DNA of 64,000 bases from Fimenecus sp052273625 (GCA_052273625.1 DAVZHW010000008.1:5644-69643), one strand, 5' to 3'; numbered from the stretch's first letter, positions 16,900-25,962 are shown. The notes: generated by a model not told the origin, from the letters alone. Made by a program: numbers and translations.

Positions 16900-17619
16900 T
16901 CACTCTGTTTTTTCGATTTTTTTGTCAATATATTCCTGAAGCTCGTGCAATCTTGATTTATCGAGTGCCTTCGTTTCTTTTAACGGGTTTTCGATTTTCA
17001 GCTCGTCATACTTGAAAAAGCCCATTGTGTGAAATGCCAAAAGCTCATATTTTTCAAACTTAAATTGTTTTGAAAGCTCGGCATATTTGTCCATATCCGC
17101 TTCGGTGTCGTTAATATCGGGAATAACGACGGTGCGAAGCCACAGCCTAATGTTTTTTTCGCTTGCATACTTGCCGATTTTTATAAAGCGTTCAAATTCT
17201 CCGCCCGTGTATTTTTTATAGTCCTCTGCATTATAAAACTTCACGTCGAGAATAACCATATCGGCATTTTCAATCGCCGTTTTAACCTCGTCGGTCAATT
17301 CAACGCTTCCCGAGGTGTCAAGGCAATATCCGATATTCTCCGATTTTAACAGCGGTGCGATTTCATTTATAAATTTTGCATTGAGCAACGGCTCTCCGCC
17401 CGAAAAGGTTACTCCGCCGCCGTTTTTGAAATAAGGCTTATAGCGTTTAACCTTGTTGAACAGCTCTTGCGCCGACATATCAATTTCGCCCTTATGGTGC
17501 CAAGTGTCCGGATTATGACAGTATGCACAACGCAAAGGACAACCGCTGAAAAACACATCAAAGCGTATTCCCTCGCCGTCAACTGCGGCAAGACTTTCAA
17601 AGGAATGTATATTCGCCAT
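16900..17619 (-). CDS. pflA: Pyruvate formate-lyase activating enzyme (radical SAM)
   Basis: Generates the glycyl radical on PflB using S-adenosylmethionine and a [4Fe-4S] cluster. 239 residues from the ATG at 17619, which has AAAGGAG at the right distance; the TTG two codons upstream is too close. The cluster motif is GCPLRCAYCHNPDTW at about 28-42 (CxxxCxxC), followed by GGGVTFSGGEPLL. It is 62 bp downstream of pflB with a hairpin between, so expression relative to pflB may be set by partial termination or RNA processing. Confidence 0.95.
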   Translation of the reverse strand: MANIHSFESLAAVDGEGIRFDVFFSGCPLRCAYCHNPDTWHHKGEIDMSAQELFNKVKRYKPYFKNGGGVTFSGGEPLLNAKFINEIAPLLKSENIGYCLDTSGSVELTDEVKTAIENADMVILDVKFYNAEDYKKYTGGEFERFIKIGKYASEKNIRLWLRTVVIPDINDTEADMDKYAELSKQFKFEKYELLAFHTMGFFKYDELKIENPLKETKALDKSRLHELQEYIDKKIEKTE

Positions 17620-17643
17620 AGCCAAATCTCCTTTATCTAAAAT

Positions 17644-17668
17644 TAACGGGCGGAAAATCCGCCCGTTT
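17644..17668 (-). terminator. Hairpin between pflB and pflA
   Basis: A perfect ACGGGCGG / CCGCCCGT stem around AAAAT lies in the 62-bp gap. The following minus-strand bases (TAATTTTAG) are only weakly T-rich, so it may be a leaky terminator or an RNA-stability element. Confidence 0.65.
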
Positions 17669-17681
17669 GGTTGTCCTGCTT

Positions 17682-19913
17682 TTACATTGACTGATGGAAT
17701 GTACGGGCAATAACCTCTTCCTGCTTATCACGAGTGAGCTTGTTGAAGTTTACCGCATATCCCGATACTCTGATTGTGAGCGAGGGATAGAGAGTCGGGT
17801 CGTTCATAGCAGCGATAAGCTTTTCACGGTTGAGAACGTTTACGTTAAGATGATGTGCGTCCTGCTCAAAATAACCGTCAAGCATTGTTGTAAGGTGCTC
17901 AATCTGCTGTTCTTTATCACTTCCGAGAGCGTCGGGTGTGATTGAGAATGTGTTTGAAATACCGTCCTGACAGCAAGCATAGTTAAGCTTTGCAACCGAG
18001 TTAAGAGAAGCCAAAGCGCCCTCGCAATCTCTGCCGTGCATGGGGTTAGCTCCGGGAGCAAACGGCTCACCTGCTTTACGGCCGTCGGGAGTAGAACCGG
18101 TCTTTCTGCCATACATAACATTTGATGTGATTGTAAGGATTGAAAGAGTATGTCTTGCACCTCTGTAACAAGGAGTCTTGCAAAGCTCTTTGTAGAAGTA
18201 CTCTATAAGGTCCTTACCGATAAGGTCGGCTCTGTCATCATCGTTGCCGTATTTCGGGAACTTGCCCTCAATCTTAAAGTCGGTGATAAGTCCTCTGTCG
18301 TCCTTTATAGGAGTAACTTTAGCATACTTAATTGCCGACAAGGAGTCAATAGCAACCGAGAAGCCCGATACGCCGAATGCCATCAAACGCTCAACATCTG
18401 TATCGTGAAGTGACATCATAAGCCTTTCGTAAGCGTACTTATCGTGCATATAGTGAATGATATTCATGGTGTTGACATAGAGTCTTGCCATCCAAGAAAG
18501 ATACTTCTTATATGCCTCGTAAACTTCTTCAAATGTAAGAGTCTTTTCCTCAAAAATATCGCCCTTGGGAGCAATTTGAGCGCCCTCGATTTCATCTTTA
18601 CCGCCGTTAAGAGCCATAAGAAGAACTTTTGCAAGGTTACATCTTGCACCGAAGAACTGCATCTGCTTGCCCATCTTCATTGCCGATACACAGCAAGCGA
18701 TAGCATAGTCATCGCCGTACATTCTTCTCATAACATCATCGTTTTCATACTGAATTGAGTCTGTATCAATAGAAACCTGCGCACAGAAATCCTTAAAGGT
18801 CTGGGGAAGTCTGTCAGACCAAAGAACTGTAATGTTCGGCTCAGCCGATGAGCCGAGGTTGTAAAGTGTCTGCAATACACGGTACGAAGTCTTTGATACC
18901 ATATGCTTACCCTCACATGTTACACCTGCAAGAGCCATTGTAACCCATACCGGATCACCTGCGAAAAGGTCATTATATTCAGGTGTACGCAAGTGACGAA
19001 CAAGACGAAGCTTGATAACAAGGTCGTCGATAAGCTCCTGTGCATGAACCTCGTCAAGAACACCCTCTTCGATATCTCTCTGAATGTAAACATCCATAAA
19101 CTCGGCAATTCTGCCTATTGAGTTAGCTGCACCGTTCTGCTCTTTGATTGCACCGAGATAGCCGAAGTAAAGCCATTGAACTGCCTCTTTTGCTGTTGAT
19201 GCGGGCTTTGAAATATCATAGCCGTATGAAAGTGCAAGCCCTTTAAGCTGATTCATAAAGTCAAGCTGCTTTGAAAGGTCCTCAAGAGTGTGGATTGTTT
19301 CCTCATCAAGAATTTCTTTCATACCGAGTCTGCGCTTGTCCTCTTTCTTCTGCTCAATAAGATAATCCATACCGTAAAGAGCAATTCTGCGGTAGTCGCC
19401 GATAATTCTTCCTCTTGCGTAAGCGTCGGGAAGACCTGTAAGAATACCTGCGTGACGAGCAGCCTTCATCGTGTCGGTATATGCTCTGAAAACGCCTGTA
19501 TTGTGAGTAGTTCTGTATGTGAACTCGTCCTTGATTTTCTCTGAAAGCTCATAGCCGTATGCGTTACAAGCCTGAACTGCATTTCTGAAGCCTGCGAACG
19601 GTGAAACACCTCTTTTAAGCGGTTCGTCAGTCTGCAAGCCTACGATAACATCCGTGTCCTTGTCAATTACATAACCCGGTTCGTGTGAAAGGATTGAAAG
19701 TACCCTTTCGGTATCAACATCAAGCACACCGCCGTTGTCATTTTCTTTAATGAGCAATTCGTGTACTTTGTCCATTTCCTTCTTTGTTCTGTCTGTGGGG
19801 CCTTCAAGGAAAGAACTGTCGCCGTCATAAGCTGTGTAGTTCAATTTGATAAAGTTAGATACATCAATTCTGTCGCACCATGCGCCCTTACTAAAACCTC
19901 TCCATGCTTCCAT
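17682..19913 (-). CDS. pflB: Formate C-acetyltransferase (pyruvate formate-lyase)
   Basis: Cleaves pyruvate with CoA to acetyl-CoA and formate in anaerobic fermentation. Full length at 743 residues. The catalytic cysteine pair is in YAIACCVSAMKMG, and the glycyl-radical site is RVSGYAV with Gly at 718, 25 residues from the end. GGAGG precedes the ATG. It lies 39 bp after the DUF134 gene and before pflA. High expression is expected in a fermentative gut anaerobe. Confidence 0.97.
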   Translation of the reverse strand: MEAWRGFSKGAWCDRIDVSNFIKLNYTAYDGDSSFLEGPTDRTKKEMDKVHELLIKENDNGGVLDVDTERVLSILSHEPGYVIDKDTDVIVGLQTDEPLKRGVSPFAGFRNAVQACNAYGYELSEKIKDEFTYRTTHNTGVFRAYTDTMKAARHAGILTGLPDAYARGRIIGDYRRIALYGMDYLIEQKKEDKRRLGMKEILDEETIHTLEDLSKQLDFMNQLKGLALSYGYDISKPASTAKEAVQWLYFGYLGAIKEQNGAANSIGRIAEFMDVYIQRDIEEGVLDEVHAQELIDDLVIKLRLVRHLRTPEYNDLFAGDPVWVTMALAGVTCEGKHMVSKTSYRVLQTLYNLGSSAEPNITVLWSDRLPQTFKDFCAQVSIDTDSIQYENDDVMRRMYGDDYAIACCVSAMKMGKQMQFFGARCNLAKVLLMALNGGKDEIEGAQIAPKGDIFEEKTLTFEEVYEAYKKYLSWMARLYVNTMNIIHYMHDKYAYERLMMSLHDTDVERLMAFGVSGFSVAIDSLSAIKYAKVTPIKDDRGLITDFKIEGKFPKYGNDDDRADLIGKDLIEYFYKELCKTPCYRGARHTLSILTITSNVMYGRKTGSTPDGRKAGEPFAPGANPMHGRDCEGALASLNSVAKLNYACCQDGISNTFSITPDALGSDKEQQIEHLTTMLDGYFEQDAHHLNVNVLNREKLIAAMNDPTLYPSLTIRVSGYAVNFNKLTRDKQEEVIARTFHQSM

Positions 19914-19952
19914 TTCATTTACCTCCGTACATAAATACTTTAATACTTTATA

Positions 19953-20336
19953 TTATCCGATAGTCGCCTTTGCCGAACACAAAATACTCTCTCCGTGTCC
20001 GCAGTCCTTGCAGGCTGTTTTGCCGCACTTTCTACAACAGGTTGAGCTTCCTTTACAAAGCTCTATATCTCCGCCGTGAATTACAAGCGACTTTCCGTAA
20101 ATAATAGCGTCTGCCGTCTTTGCCCTTGCCGAATTATAAATTGAAGCGACGGTCGAACGGGCAATATCCATTTGAATTGCACATTCCTCCTGAGAATACC
20201 CGAGAGTATCCATAAGCCTCATAACCTCATATTCGTCAAAGGTCAGGTCAACAACCTCGGCATAATCGCCGAACGGTCTGAAGCCCATTACTTTGGGGTA
20301 TGCGCAAATTCGTCTTAATTTTTTAGGCCTTGCCAA
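19953..20336 (-). CDS. DUF134 family helix-turn-helix protein
   Basis: A 127-residue protein starting at TTG 20336 (MARPKKLRRICAYPKV), chosen for the GGAGGGG site; the longer frame reaches into the promoter. The family start (ARPKKxRRI), GFRPFG and a sigma-70-region-4-like helix-turn-helix (LGYSQEECAIQMDIARSTV, about 54-72) are clear. The cysteine-rich tail CRKCGKTACKDCGHGE could bind a metal or cluster. It lies 39 bp upstream of pflB with no terminator seen between, so a role in regulating pfl or itself is plausible but unproven. Confidence 0.85.
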   Translation of the reverse strand: MARPKKLRRICAYPKVMGFRPFGDYAEVVDLTFDEYEVMRLMDTLGYSQEECAIQMDIARSTVASIYNSARAKTADAIIYGKSLVIHGGDIELCKGSSTCCRKCGKTACKDCGHGESILCSAKATIG

Positions 20337-20376
20337 ATTAACCCCTCCGATAACTGTTTTTTGACCTTGTAAGTCT

Positions 20377-20404
20377 ATTATATAACATTTTTGACATATG
20401 TCAA
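20377..20404 (-). promoter_or_regulatory. Promoter with a palindromic -35 box, upstream of the DUF134-pflB genes
   Basis: On the minus strand TTGACA and TATAAT are spaced 16 bp. The -35 box is one half of the perfect 14-bp palindrome TTGACATATGTCAA (20391-20404), a likely operator. The surrounding gap 20337-20640 also holds a GTTAAAAA/GTTTTTAAC hairpin near 20478-20499 and the iscU terminator. Confidence 0.75.
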
Positions 20405-20590
20405 CAATGTTTTTATATGGTAAATTTCGGAAGTATAAAAATAGGCATTTTCCTTGCTGTTTCAAGGGTTTTCAAGAGTTAAAAAAGCCTCGTTTTTAAC
20501 TTAAAAGTATATAATTACCATAATATTTTGCGACACTTTTTACGGTTTTTGTATAGTTTTTATAAATATTTATTTTTCTTAAAAAATCGC

Positions 20591-20627
20591 AAAAAAAATC
20601 CCCGAAATTCAATCGAATTTCAGGGGT
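20591..20627 (-). terminator. Terminator of iscS-iscU
   Basis: CCCCTGAAATTC and GAATTTCGGGG pair around a 4-base loop and are followed by eight T residues, 14 bases past the iscU stop. Confidence 0.9.
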
Positions 20628-20640
20628 CATATCATTAAAA

Positions 20641-21075
20641 TCAGTCAGCGTGATGATGCTCGTAATTGCAGCAGTCCTCTTTGAAAAGCTCCTTGTCATA
20701 TTCAATGCCGTTCTTTTCATAATAATCCTTAATTGCAGCCTTTATTGCTTCCTCCGCAAGAACAGAGCAGTGAATTTTAACTGCCGGAAGTCCGTCAAGA
20801 GCCTCAACAACTGCCTTATTTGTAAGTTTAAGAGCCTCCGAAATAGGCTTGCCCTTAATCATATCAGTAGCCATTGAAGATGTTGCGATAGCCGAAGCAC
20901 AACCGTAAGTATTGAACTTGACGTCTGTGATTATACCGTCATTCACTTTGATATACATTTTCATTATATCTCCGCACTTTGCGTTACCGACCTCGCCGAC
21001 ACCGTCAGCGTCCTCGATTTTGCCGACATTATGGGGACGAGCGAAATGCTCCATTACCTTCTCTGAATATTCCAT
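20641..21075 (-). CDS. iscU: Iron-sulfur cluster scaffold IscU (NifU-like)
   Basis: A 144-residue scaffold on which [2Fe-2S]/[4Fe-4S] clusters are built. The three ligand cysteines are in GNAKCGDIM, NTYGCASAIA and VKIHCSVLAEEA, at the expected spacing. The C-terminal tail (DCCNYEHHHAD) adds two cysteines and three histidines, a metal-binding extension seen in clostridial NifU-type proteins. The ATG overlaps the iscS stop codon (TAATG), so expression is coupled to the desulfurase. Confidence 0.95.
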   Translation of the reverse strand: MEYSEKVMEHFARPHNVGKIEDADGVGEVGNAKCGDIMKMYIKVNDGIITDVKFNTYGCASAIATSSMATDMIKGKPISEALKLTNKAVVEALDGLPAVKIHCSVLAEEAIKAAIKDYYEKNGIEYDKELFKEDCCNYEHHHAD

Positions 21076-22259
21076 TATGCATTACCTCTTTCTTTCTGTA
21101 ATCTTTCCCAAAGCGGAGACATCGAACGAAGTCTTTCGATTATCTCGGGAACACAGTCAATAATATAATCAACTTCCTCTTGCGTATTGCTCTCGCAAAG
21201 AGTAAGCCTCAATGAGCCGTGCGCAACCTCGTGAGGAAGTCCTATGCTCAAAAGAACATGGCTCGGGTCAAGTGAGCCCGATGTACAAGCAGAGCCCGAG
21301 GAAGCGGAAACGCCCTTCATATCAAGGTAGAGAAGAAGCGACTCGCCCTCTACACCCTCAAAGCTGATATTTACGTTACCGGGAAGTCTGTTTTCACGAT
21401 CGCCGTTGAGTCTGCTTGCCGGAATTTTCAAAAGTCCGTCGATAAGTCTGTTACGCAAAACAGTCAACTTATCCATACTTTCAGCAAGATTTTCATTAGC
21501 CTCTTTAAGAGCCGCAGCCATACCTGCCATAGCATAAACAGCCTCTGTGCCTGCTCTCTTGCCTCTTTCCTGTGCGCCGCCCTCGATAAGATTGGGAATT
21601 CTGATACCTTTTCTCATATAAAGAGCGCCGATACCCTTAGGACCGTGGAATTTATGACTCGACATTGAGAGCATATCGATATTTTGCGCCTTAACGTCAA
21701 TCGGAAGATGACCGACAGCCTGCACAGCGTCGGTGTGGAAAATAACGCCCTTTTCATGACAGAGCTTTCCGATTTCTGCTATAGGCTGAATTGTGCCTAT
21801 CTCATTATTTGCGTACATTATCGTAACAAGCGCGGTGTCCTCACGGATAGCGTTTTCAACATCCTCAAGCTTAACTATACCGTTCTCGTTGACAGGAAGA
21901 TATGTGATTTCGCAGCCGTAGAGCTCTTCGCATCTCTTAACCGTATGGAGCACGGCATGATGCTCAAAAGCGGTTGTGATAATATGCTTTTTGCCCTTTT
22001 TAGCCATAGTCTCGGCAACACCCTTGATTGCCCAGTTGTCAGCCTCGCTGCCGCCCGAGGTAAAATAAATCTCGTTCGTGTCGGCATTGATAACCTTTGC
22101 AACAGTCTCCCTCGCATTTTGAACGCCGTGATGAGCCTGCTGACCTATGTCATAAAGGCTTGACGCATTACCGAATGTATCCGTAAGATACGGCATCATT
22201 GCATTAAGCGCCGTTTCTGATAATTTTGTTGTAGCCGCATTATCGGCATAAACCTTCAT
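21075..22259 (-). CDS. iscS: Cysteine desulfurase (IscS/NifS)
   Basis: Removes sulfur from cysteine through a PLP enzyme and an active-site Cys persulfide, supplying IscU and other sulfur acceptors. 394 residues. SSHKFHGPKGIGALY holds the PLP lysine and SASSGSACTSGSLDPSH carries the catalytic cysteine on its mobile loop. YADNAATTKLS and GSEADNWAIK are the usual N-terminal signatures. The promoter carries a striking palindromic operator (22320-22344). Confidence 0.95.
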   Translation of the reverse strand: MKVYADNAATTKLSETALNAMMPYLTDTFGNASSLYDIGQQAHHGVQNARETVAKVINADTNEIYFTSGGSEADNWAIKGVAETMAKKGKKHIITTAFEHHAVLHTVKRCEELYGCEITYLPVNENGIVKLEDVENAIREDTALVTIMYANNEIGTIQPIAEIGKLCHEKGVIFHTDAVQAVGHLPIDVKAQNIDMLSMSSHKFHGPKGIGALYMRKGIRIPNLIEGGAQERGKRAGTEAVYAMAGMAAALKEANENLAESMDKLTVLRNRLIDGLLKIPASRLNGDRENRLPGNVNISFEGVEGESLLLYLDMKGVSASSGSACTSGSLDPSHVLLSIGLPHEVAHGSLRLTLCESNTQEEVDYIIDCVPEIIERLRSMSPLWERLQKERGNA

Positions 22260-22319
22260 AAATACATCTCTTTTCTATTGAAAATGTCCAATTCATACTT
22301 TTTTTGTCTGAAATCGCAT

Positions 22320-22350
22320 ATATCATACAACAATAGTATGATATTGTCAA
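22320..22350 (-). promoter_or_regulatory. iscSU promoter with embedded operator
   Basis: TTGACA and TATGAT are separated by 17 bp. A perfect inverted repeat, ATATCATAC-N7-GTATGATAT, covers the whole -10 box and spacer, ideal for repression by a dimeric regulator. The Rrf2-type protein at 25404-25841 is a candidate, though no ISC-type regulator site is certain. Confidence 0.8.
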
Positions 22351-22383
22351 TAACATTTTATAACATAATTGTTCAGAAAAAAA

Positions 22384-24756
22384 TTAAATTTCCGTGAACA
22401 GCCTTTCGGCGTATCTGACAGAGCCCATTGCGTCCTTTGAATAGAAATCTGCGCCTATTCTGTCGGCATAATCCTGTGTCAAAACCGCACCGCCGACCAT
22501 AACCTTGCACTCGGGATAAGCCTCTCTTAATTGCTTTATCGTAATTTCCATATTTGCAACCGTAGTCGTCATAAGAGCTGAAAGTCCGACTAACTTGACC
22601 TGTTCCCTTTTAGCTGTTTCAACCACAAGCTCGGGGGCAACATCCTTGCCTAAATCGATAACATCAAAACCGTAATTTTCAAGCAAAACCTTGACAATAT
22701 TCTTGCCGATATCGTGAATATCGCCCTTTACGGTTGCAATTACAATCTTGCCCTTTGACTCCTGCTTTTCGCCGTCGGCTGTGAGCTTTAGCTTTATCTC
22801 GTCAAACGCCGCCTTTGCGCAATCGGCACTCATCAAAAGCTGCGGCAGGAACATTTTTCCCGTTTCAAACGCTTGTCCGACAACGTCAAGAGCCGGGATT
22901 ATATAGCCGTCAATGACTTTAAGCGGGTCTGTATTTTCAAGCATAGCCTTTGCGCAATCAGCGGACTGTGCTTTCATACCTTTAATGATTGCGGTTTTCA
23001 AATCAACCGTTTCTCCGCTTGCGACAGCCTCAACCTTTGCAATGTTGTTTATATAGTTTTCGCAGTTATCGTCATAGCCTTTCAAAGCACAATACGAATA
23101 ATAAGCGTTCATCATCATATCGCTCAAGGGGTTTATTATACCTGCGGAAAGTCCCGAATGCATTGCCATTGTAAAGAAAGCTGTGTTTATTATTTCTCTT
23201 GACGGCAAACCGAAAGAAATGTTTGAAACCCCCAAGCAAGTGTTAACACCGAGAGTGTTTCTCACATATTCAAGCGTTTCAAGGGTCACTTTAGCATTGT
23301 CCTTGCCCGTGCTTACGGTCATTGCAAGTGCGTCGATAATAAGGTCATCTTTTGACAGTCCGTAGCTTTCGGCGGTTTTAATCATTCGCTTTGCAATTTC
23401 AATCCTGCCCTGTGCGGTATCGGGTATGCCGTTTTCGTCAAGAGTTAAGCAAACAACAACTCCGCCGTATTTTTTAGCAAGCGGAAAGACCTTTTCCATA
23501 CTTTCCTTTTTACCGTTTGCGGAATTTATAAGAGCCTTACCGTTATAAATGCGAAGTGCTTTTTCCATAGCCTCAAAATCAGAGGTGTCGATCTGAAGCG
23601 GAATATTGAGCACACCTTGAACGGTTTTTATCGCACGAACCAACATTTCCGGCTCGTCAATCTCGGGCAAACCGACATTGACGTCCAAAACATCAGCCTT
23701 TTTATCTGCCTGTGCAACCGCCTCGGAGACGATATAATCCATATTGTTTTCCACAAGTGCAGCTTTCAGCTTTTTCTTGCCTGTTGGATTTATTCTTTCG
23801 CCGACAATCACGGGTTTTTCCCCAATCAGCGTTGTTTTCGAGTAGGAAGTTACTACTGTAAAGTGTTTTTGCTTTACAGGAGAAACCGCTATTTTTTTGC
23901 ATTTTTCGGCAGTCTTTTTTATGTGCTCGGGAGTTGTTCCGCAGCAGCCGCCGACACAATAAACACCGAGTTTTGCAATTTTTTCCATATCGTCGGAAAA
24001 TTCCTCTGCGCCGACCTTATAGCTCGTTACTCCGTTTACACATTCGGGCAAGCCTGCGTTTGGATTTACCAAAATCGGCGTGCTCGAATACTTAACCGCC
24101 TCTTCTACATGCTCAAGCATTTCCTTAGGTCCGAGTCCGCAGTTCAAGCCAATCATATCCACGCCGAGTCCCTCAAGCGTAAATACTGCGGTTTTCACAT
24201 CTGCGCCCGTCAAGAGCTGTCCTTTTTCGTTGAATATCATTGAAACAATCAGCGGAAGCTCGGTATTTTCCTTAATAGCAAGTGTTGCCGCCTTGATTTC
24301 GTAAAGGTCGCCCATAGTTTCAAGCAAAACGAGGTCTGCACCTGCTTTTTCACCTGCTATCGCCTGCTGCTTGAAAATATCGTAAGCTTCTTCAAACGGT
24401 AAATCTCCGTACGGCTCAAGTAATTTACCCGTTGTGCTCATATCAAGCGCAACATACACATCACGTTCCGCCTGCTGCGCCGCTTTTTTTGCGATATTGA
24501 TGCCCTCGGTAATAATTTCCTCAACCGAATGACCCGTACCGTCAAGCTTTAAGCGGTTTGCACCGAAAGTATTTGCGGAAATAATATCCGCACCTGCGTC
24601 TACATACTGCTTGTGTATTTTATAGAGAATGTCGGGATGCTCAATATTCCACATCTCGGGCAATTCCCCTGCTTTTAGCCCGTTTTCGATAAGCAGCGTG
24701 CCCATTGCACCGTCGCATATAAGCATTTTCTTACCCAATTTTTCTTTGAATTTCAT
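22384..24756 (-). CDS. metH: Cobalamin-dependent methionine synthase MetH (lacking the activation domain)
   Basis: Transfers a methyl group from methyltetrahydrofolate via cobalamin to homocysteine. 790 residues from the ATG at 24756. Domain order: homocysteine/zinc domain (ICDGAMGTLLIENG at the N-terminus; zinc cysteines in GLNCGLGP and GGCCGTTPEH), pterin domain (VIVGERINPTGKKK), B12 cap helices, then the Rossmann cobalamin domain with DIHDIGKNIV (His is the cobalt ligand) and GLSALMTTT. The ~330-residue C-terminal activation domain of the E. coli enzyme is missing and replaced by the separate gene just upstream. Confidence 0.95.
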   Translation of the reverse strand: MKFKEKLGKKMLICDGAMGTLLIENGLKAGELPEMWNIEHPDILYKIHKQYVDAGADIISANTFGANRLKLDGTGHSVEEIITEGINIAKKAAQQAERDVYVALDMSTTGKLLEPYGDLPFEEAYDIFKQQAIAGEKAGADLVLLETMGDLYEIKAATLAIKENTELPLIVSMIFNEKGQLLTGADVKTAVFTLEGLGVDMIGLNCGLGPKEMLEHVEEAVKYSSTPILVNPNAGLPECVNGVTSYKVGAEEFSDDMEKIAKLGVYCVGGCCGTTPEHIKKTAEKCKKIAVSPVKQKHFTVVTSYSKTTLIGEKPVIVGERINPTGKKKLKAALVENNMDYIVSEAVAQADKKADVLDVNVGLPEIDEPEMLVRAIKTVQGVLNIPLQIDTSDFEAMEKALRIYNGKALINSANGKKESMEKVFPLAKKYGGVVVCLTLDENGIPDTAQGRIEIAKRMIKTAESYGLSKDDLIIDALAMTVSTGKDNAKVTLETLEYVRNTLGVNTCLGVSNISFGLPSREIINTAFFTMAMHSGLSAGIINPLSDMMMNAYYSYCALKGYDDNCENYINNIAKVEAVASGETVDLKTAIIKGMKAQSADCAKAMLENTDPLKVIDGYIIPALDVVGQAFETGKMFLPQLLMSADCAKAAFDEIKLKLTADGEKQESKGKIVIATVKGDIHDIGKNIVKVLLENYGFDVIDLGKDVAPELVVETAKREQVKLVGLSALMTTTVANMEITIKQLREAYPECKVMVGGAVLTQDYADRIGADFYSKDAMGSVRYAERLFTEI

Positions 24757-24760
24757 TCTT

Positions 24761-25399
24761 TCACGCCCTTCTGAACTCACACTCTGTATTACCGCAATTT
24801 TCACACGAATTTATACTACAATCTTTATCCCTCGTCAAGCCGATAAAAGCACTAACTGATTTTGTCGGTATCATAAGGCAATTATCCGAAAGATAAACCC
24901 CTATCCTTTTGGTAATATCAAGCAAAGCAAAAAGCTCTCTCTGCGAGGTCAAATCAAGATCTGCGTACCCCGGAGAAAATCTCGGGCGCAGATAGTAGCC
25001 GTTTTCAAGCTCTTTTTTTGCAATCTGTGAGCAAACCTCGTCACAATAGCTCTCACAAGCCGCCGCAAGTGTAGCCTGCGCCAAAACAGCCTTTGCCGAA
25101 TTTGACGAAATGTACTTACGAAGCATTATATCGCTCGGAGTACCGAGAGTCGCCGCAAAAATCAAAAGCCTGTCCGAATTTTTAAGGTGGGAAACGAGCT
25201 TTTTACTGCGAAAAGTCATATTTTCAACGGTTATAGACTCATCCGTCTTTGTAAATTCGACCTCTTTGTATATACTTTTAGGGTCAGAGCAAAGCTCGAC
25301 CTCTTTTTTTAATTCTTCTATCATCTCTGCGGTTTTCGAATCGGGGGAAGCACCCTTAAAGCCCGAATATCGCAAGATTTCCCGTGTATCAATGTTCAT
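24761..25399 (-). CDS. Stand-alone methionine synthase activation domain protein
   Basis: A 212-residue homologue of the MetH reactivation domain. RPRFSPGYADLDLTSQRELF matches the domain's RxSxGYxxxPD region, and the tail contains CSINSCENCGNTECEFR, which resembles a cluster- or metal-binding site. Split MetH plus separate activation protein is a known Firmicute arrangement. It ends 4 bp before metH and starts 4 bp after the Rrf2 gene, so the three form an operon. Confidence 0.85.
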   Translation of the reverse strand: MNIDTREILRYSGFKGASPDSKTAEMIEELKKEVELCSDPKSIYKEVEFTKTDESITVENMTFRSKKLVSHLKNSDRLLIFAATLGTPSDIMLRKYISSNSAKAVLAQATLAAACESYCDEVCSQIAKKELENGYYLRPRFSPGYADLDLTSQRELFALLDITKRIGVYLSDNCLMIPTKSVSAFIGLTRDKDCSINSCENCGNTECEFRRA

Positions 25400-25403
25400 T
25401 TAA

Positions 25404-25841
25404 TCAGCCCTTGTTACAGCAAGTTCCCTTTGTCTTTTGTTTTTTCACAAGATAGTCAAGCGTTATTGAATCAACAACCTCATTTATTGCGTCAAGCACA
25501 TTTTGCCAAATTTCAATCGTCACGCAATCGTCGCAATGCTCACAGTGATTTTCTGAATCGTCAAGGCACGACACGGGTGCAAGACTGCCCTCTGTCACAC
25601 GCAAAATTTCACCGACCGTGTATTCATTAGGCTCTTTCAAAAGCTTATAGCCGCCCTGCGCACCCCTTGTGCTTTCGACAAGTCCGCTTTTTGACAGCAT
25701 TTTTATAATCTGTTCAAGATATTTTTCCGATATTCCTTGACGCTGCGATATTGTTTTGATTGAAATATAGCCCTCGTCATTGTGCATAGCAAGGTCAAGC
25801 ATAAGCCTTAAAGCGTATCTGCCCTTTGTTGAAATCTTCAT
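25404..25841 (-). CDS. Rrf2-family transcriptional regulator (IscR/CymR-like)
   Basis: A 145-residue winged-helix regulator starting at ATG 25841 (MKISTKGRYALRLMLDLA, the family hallmark), with AAGGTGG upstream. SQRQGISEKYLEQIIKMLSK is the recognition-helix region. Four cysteines in SCLDDSENHCEHCDDCV and two in the C-terminal CCNKG could hold an Fe-S cluster, as in IscR. It is the first gene of an operon with the two parts of methionine synthase, which suggests control of sulfur/methionine metabolism or of the nearby iscSU promoter. Confidence 0.93.
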   Translation of the reverse strand: MKISTKGRYALRLMLDLAMHNDEGYISIKTISQRQGISEKYLEQIIKMLSKSGLVESTRGAQGGYKLLKEPNEYTVGEILRVTEGSLAPVSCLDDSENHCEHCDDCVTIEIWQNVLDAINEVVDSITLDYLVKKQKTKGTCCNKG

Positions 25842-25880
25842 TTTTGCCACCTTAAAAAATTCTAAAAATTCAGTAAATAT

Positions 25881-25909
25881 ATAATAATACAATTTTAGTA
25901 GGAATTCAA
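25881..25909 (-). promoter_or_regulatory. Promoter of the rrf2-metH operon
   Basis: TTGAAT and TATTAT with a 17-bp spacer containing CCTACTAAAATTGTA, similar in flavour to Rrf2-type recognition sequences (ACTAA/TTAGT). The promoter lies directly after the terminator of the spoVAD unit. Confidence 0.65.
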
Positions 25910-25910
25910 T

Positions 25911-25957
25911 AAAAAATAAAAAACTCGGAGACTTCGACAAAAGCTTCAGCCTCCGAA
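25911..25957 (-). terminator. Terminator of the spoVAD unit
   Basis: An imperfect stem (CGGAGGCTGAAGC with CGAAGTCTCCG) is followed by a T-rich run (TTTTTTATTTTTTATT) a few bases past the small ORF. Confidence 0.7.
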
Positions 25958-25962
25958 ATGAA

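Noticed and set aside
22261..22383. SAM or cobalamin riboswitch before iscS or metH
   Set aside because: The gap shows only a promoter/operator; no conserved cores such as a B12 box were seen.
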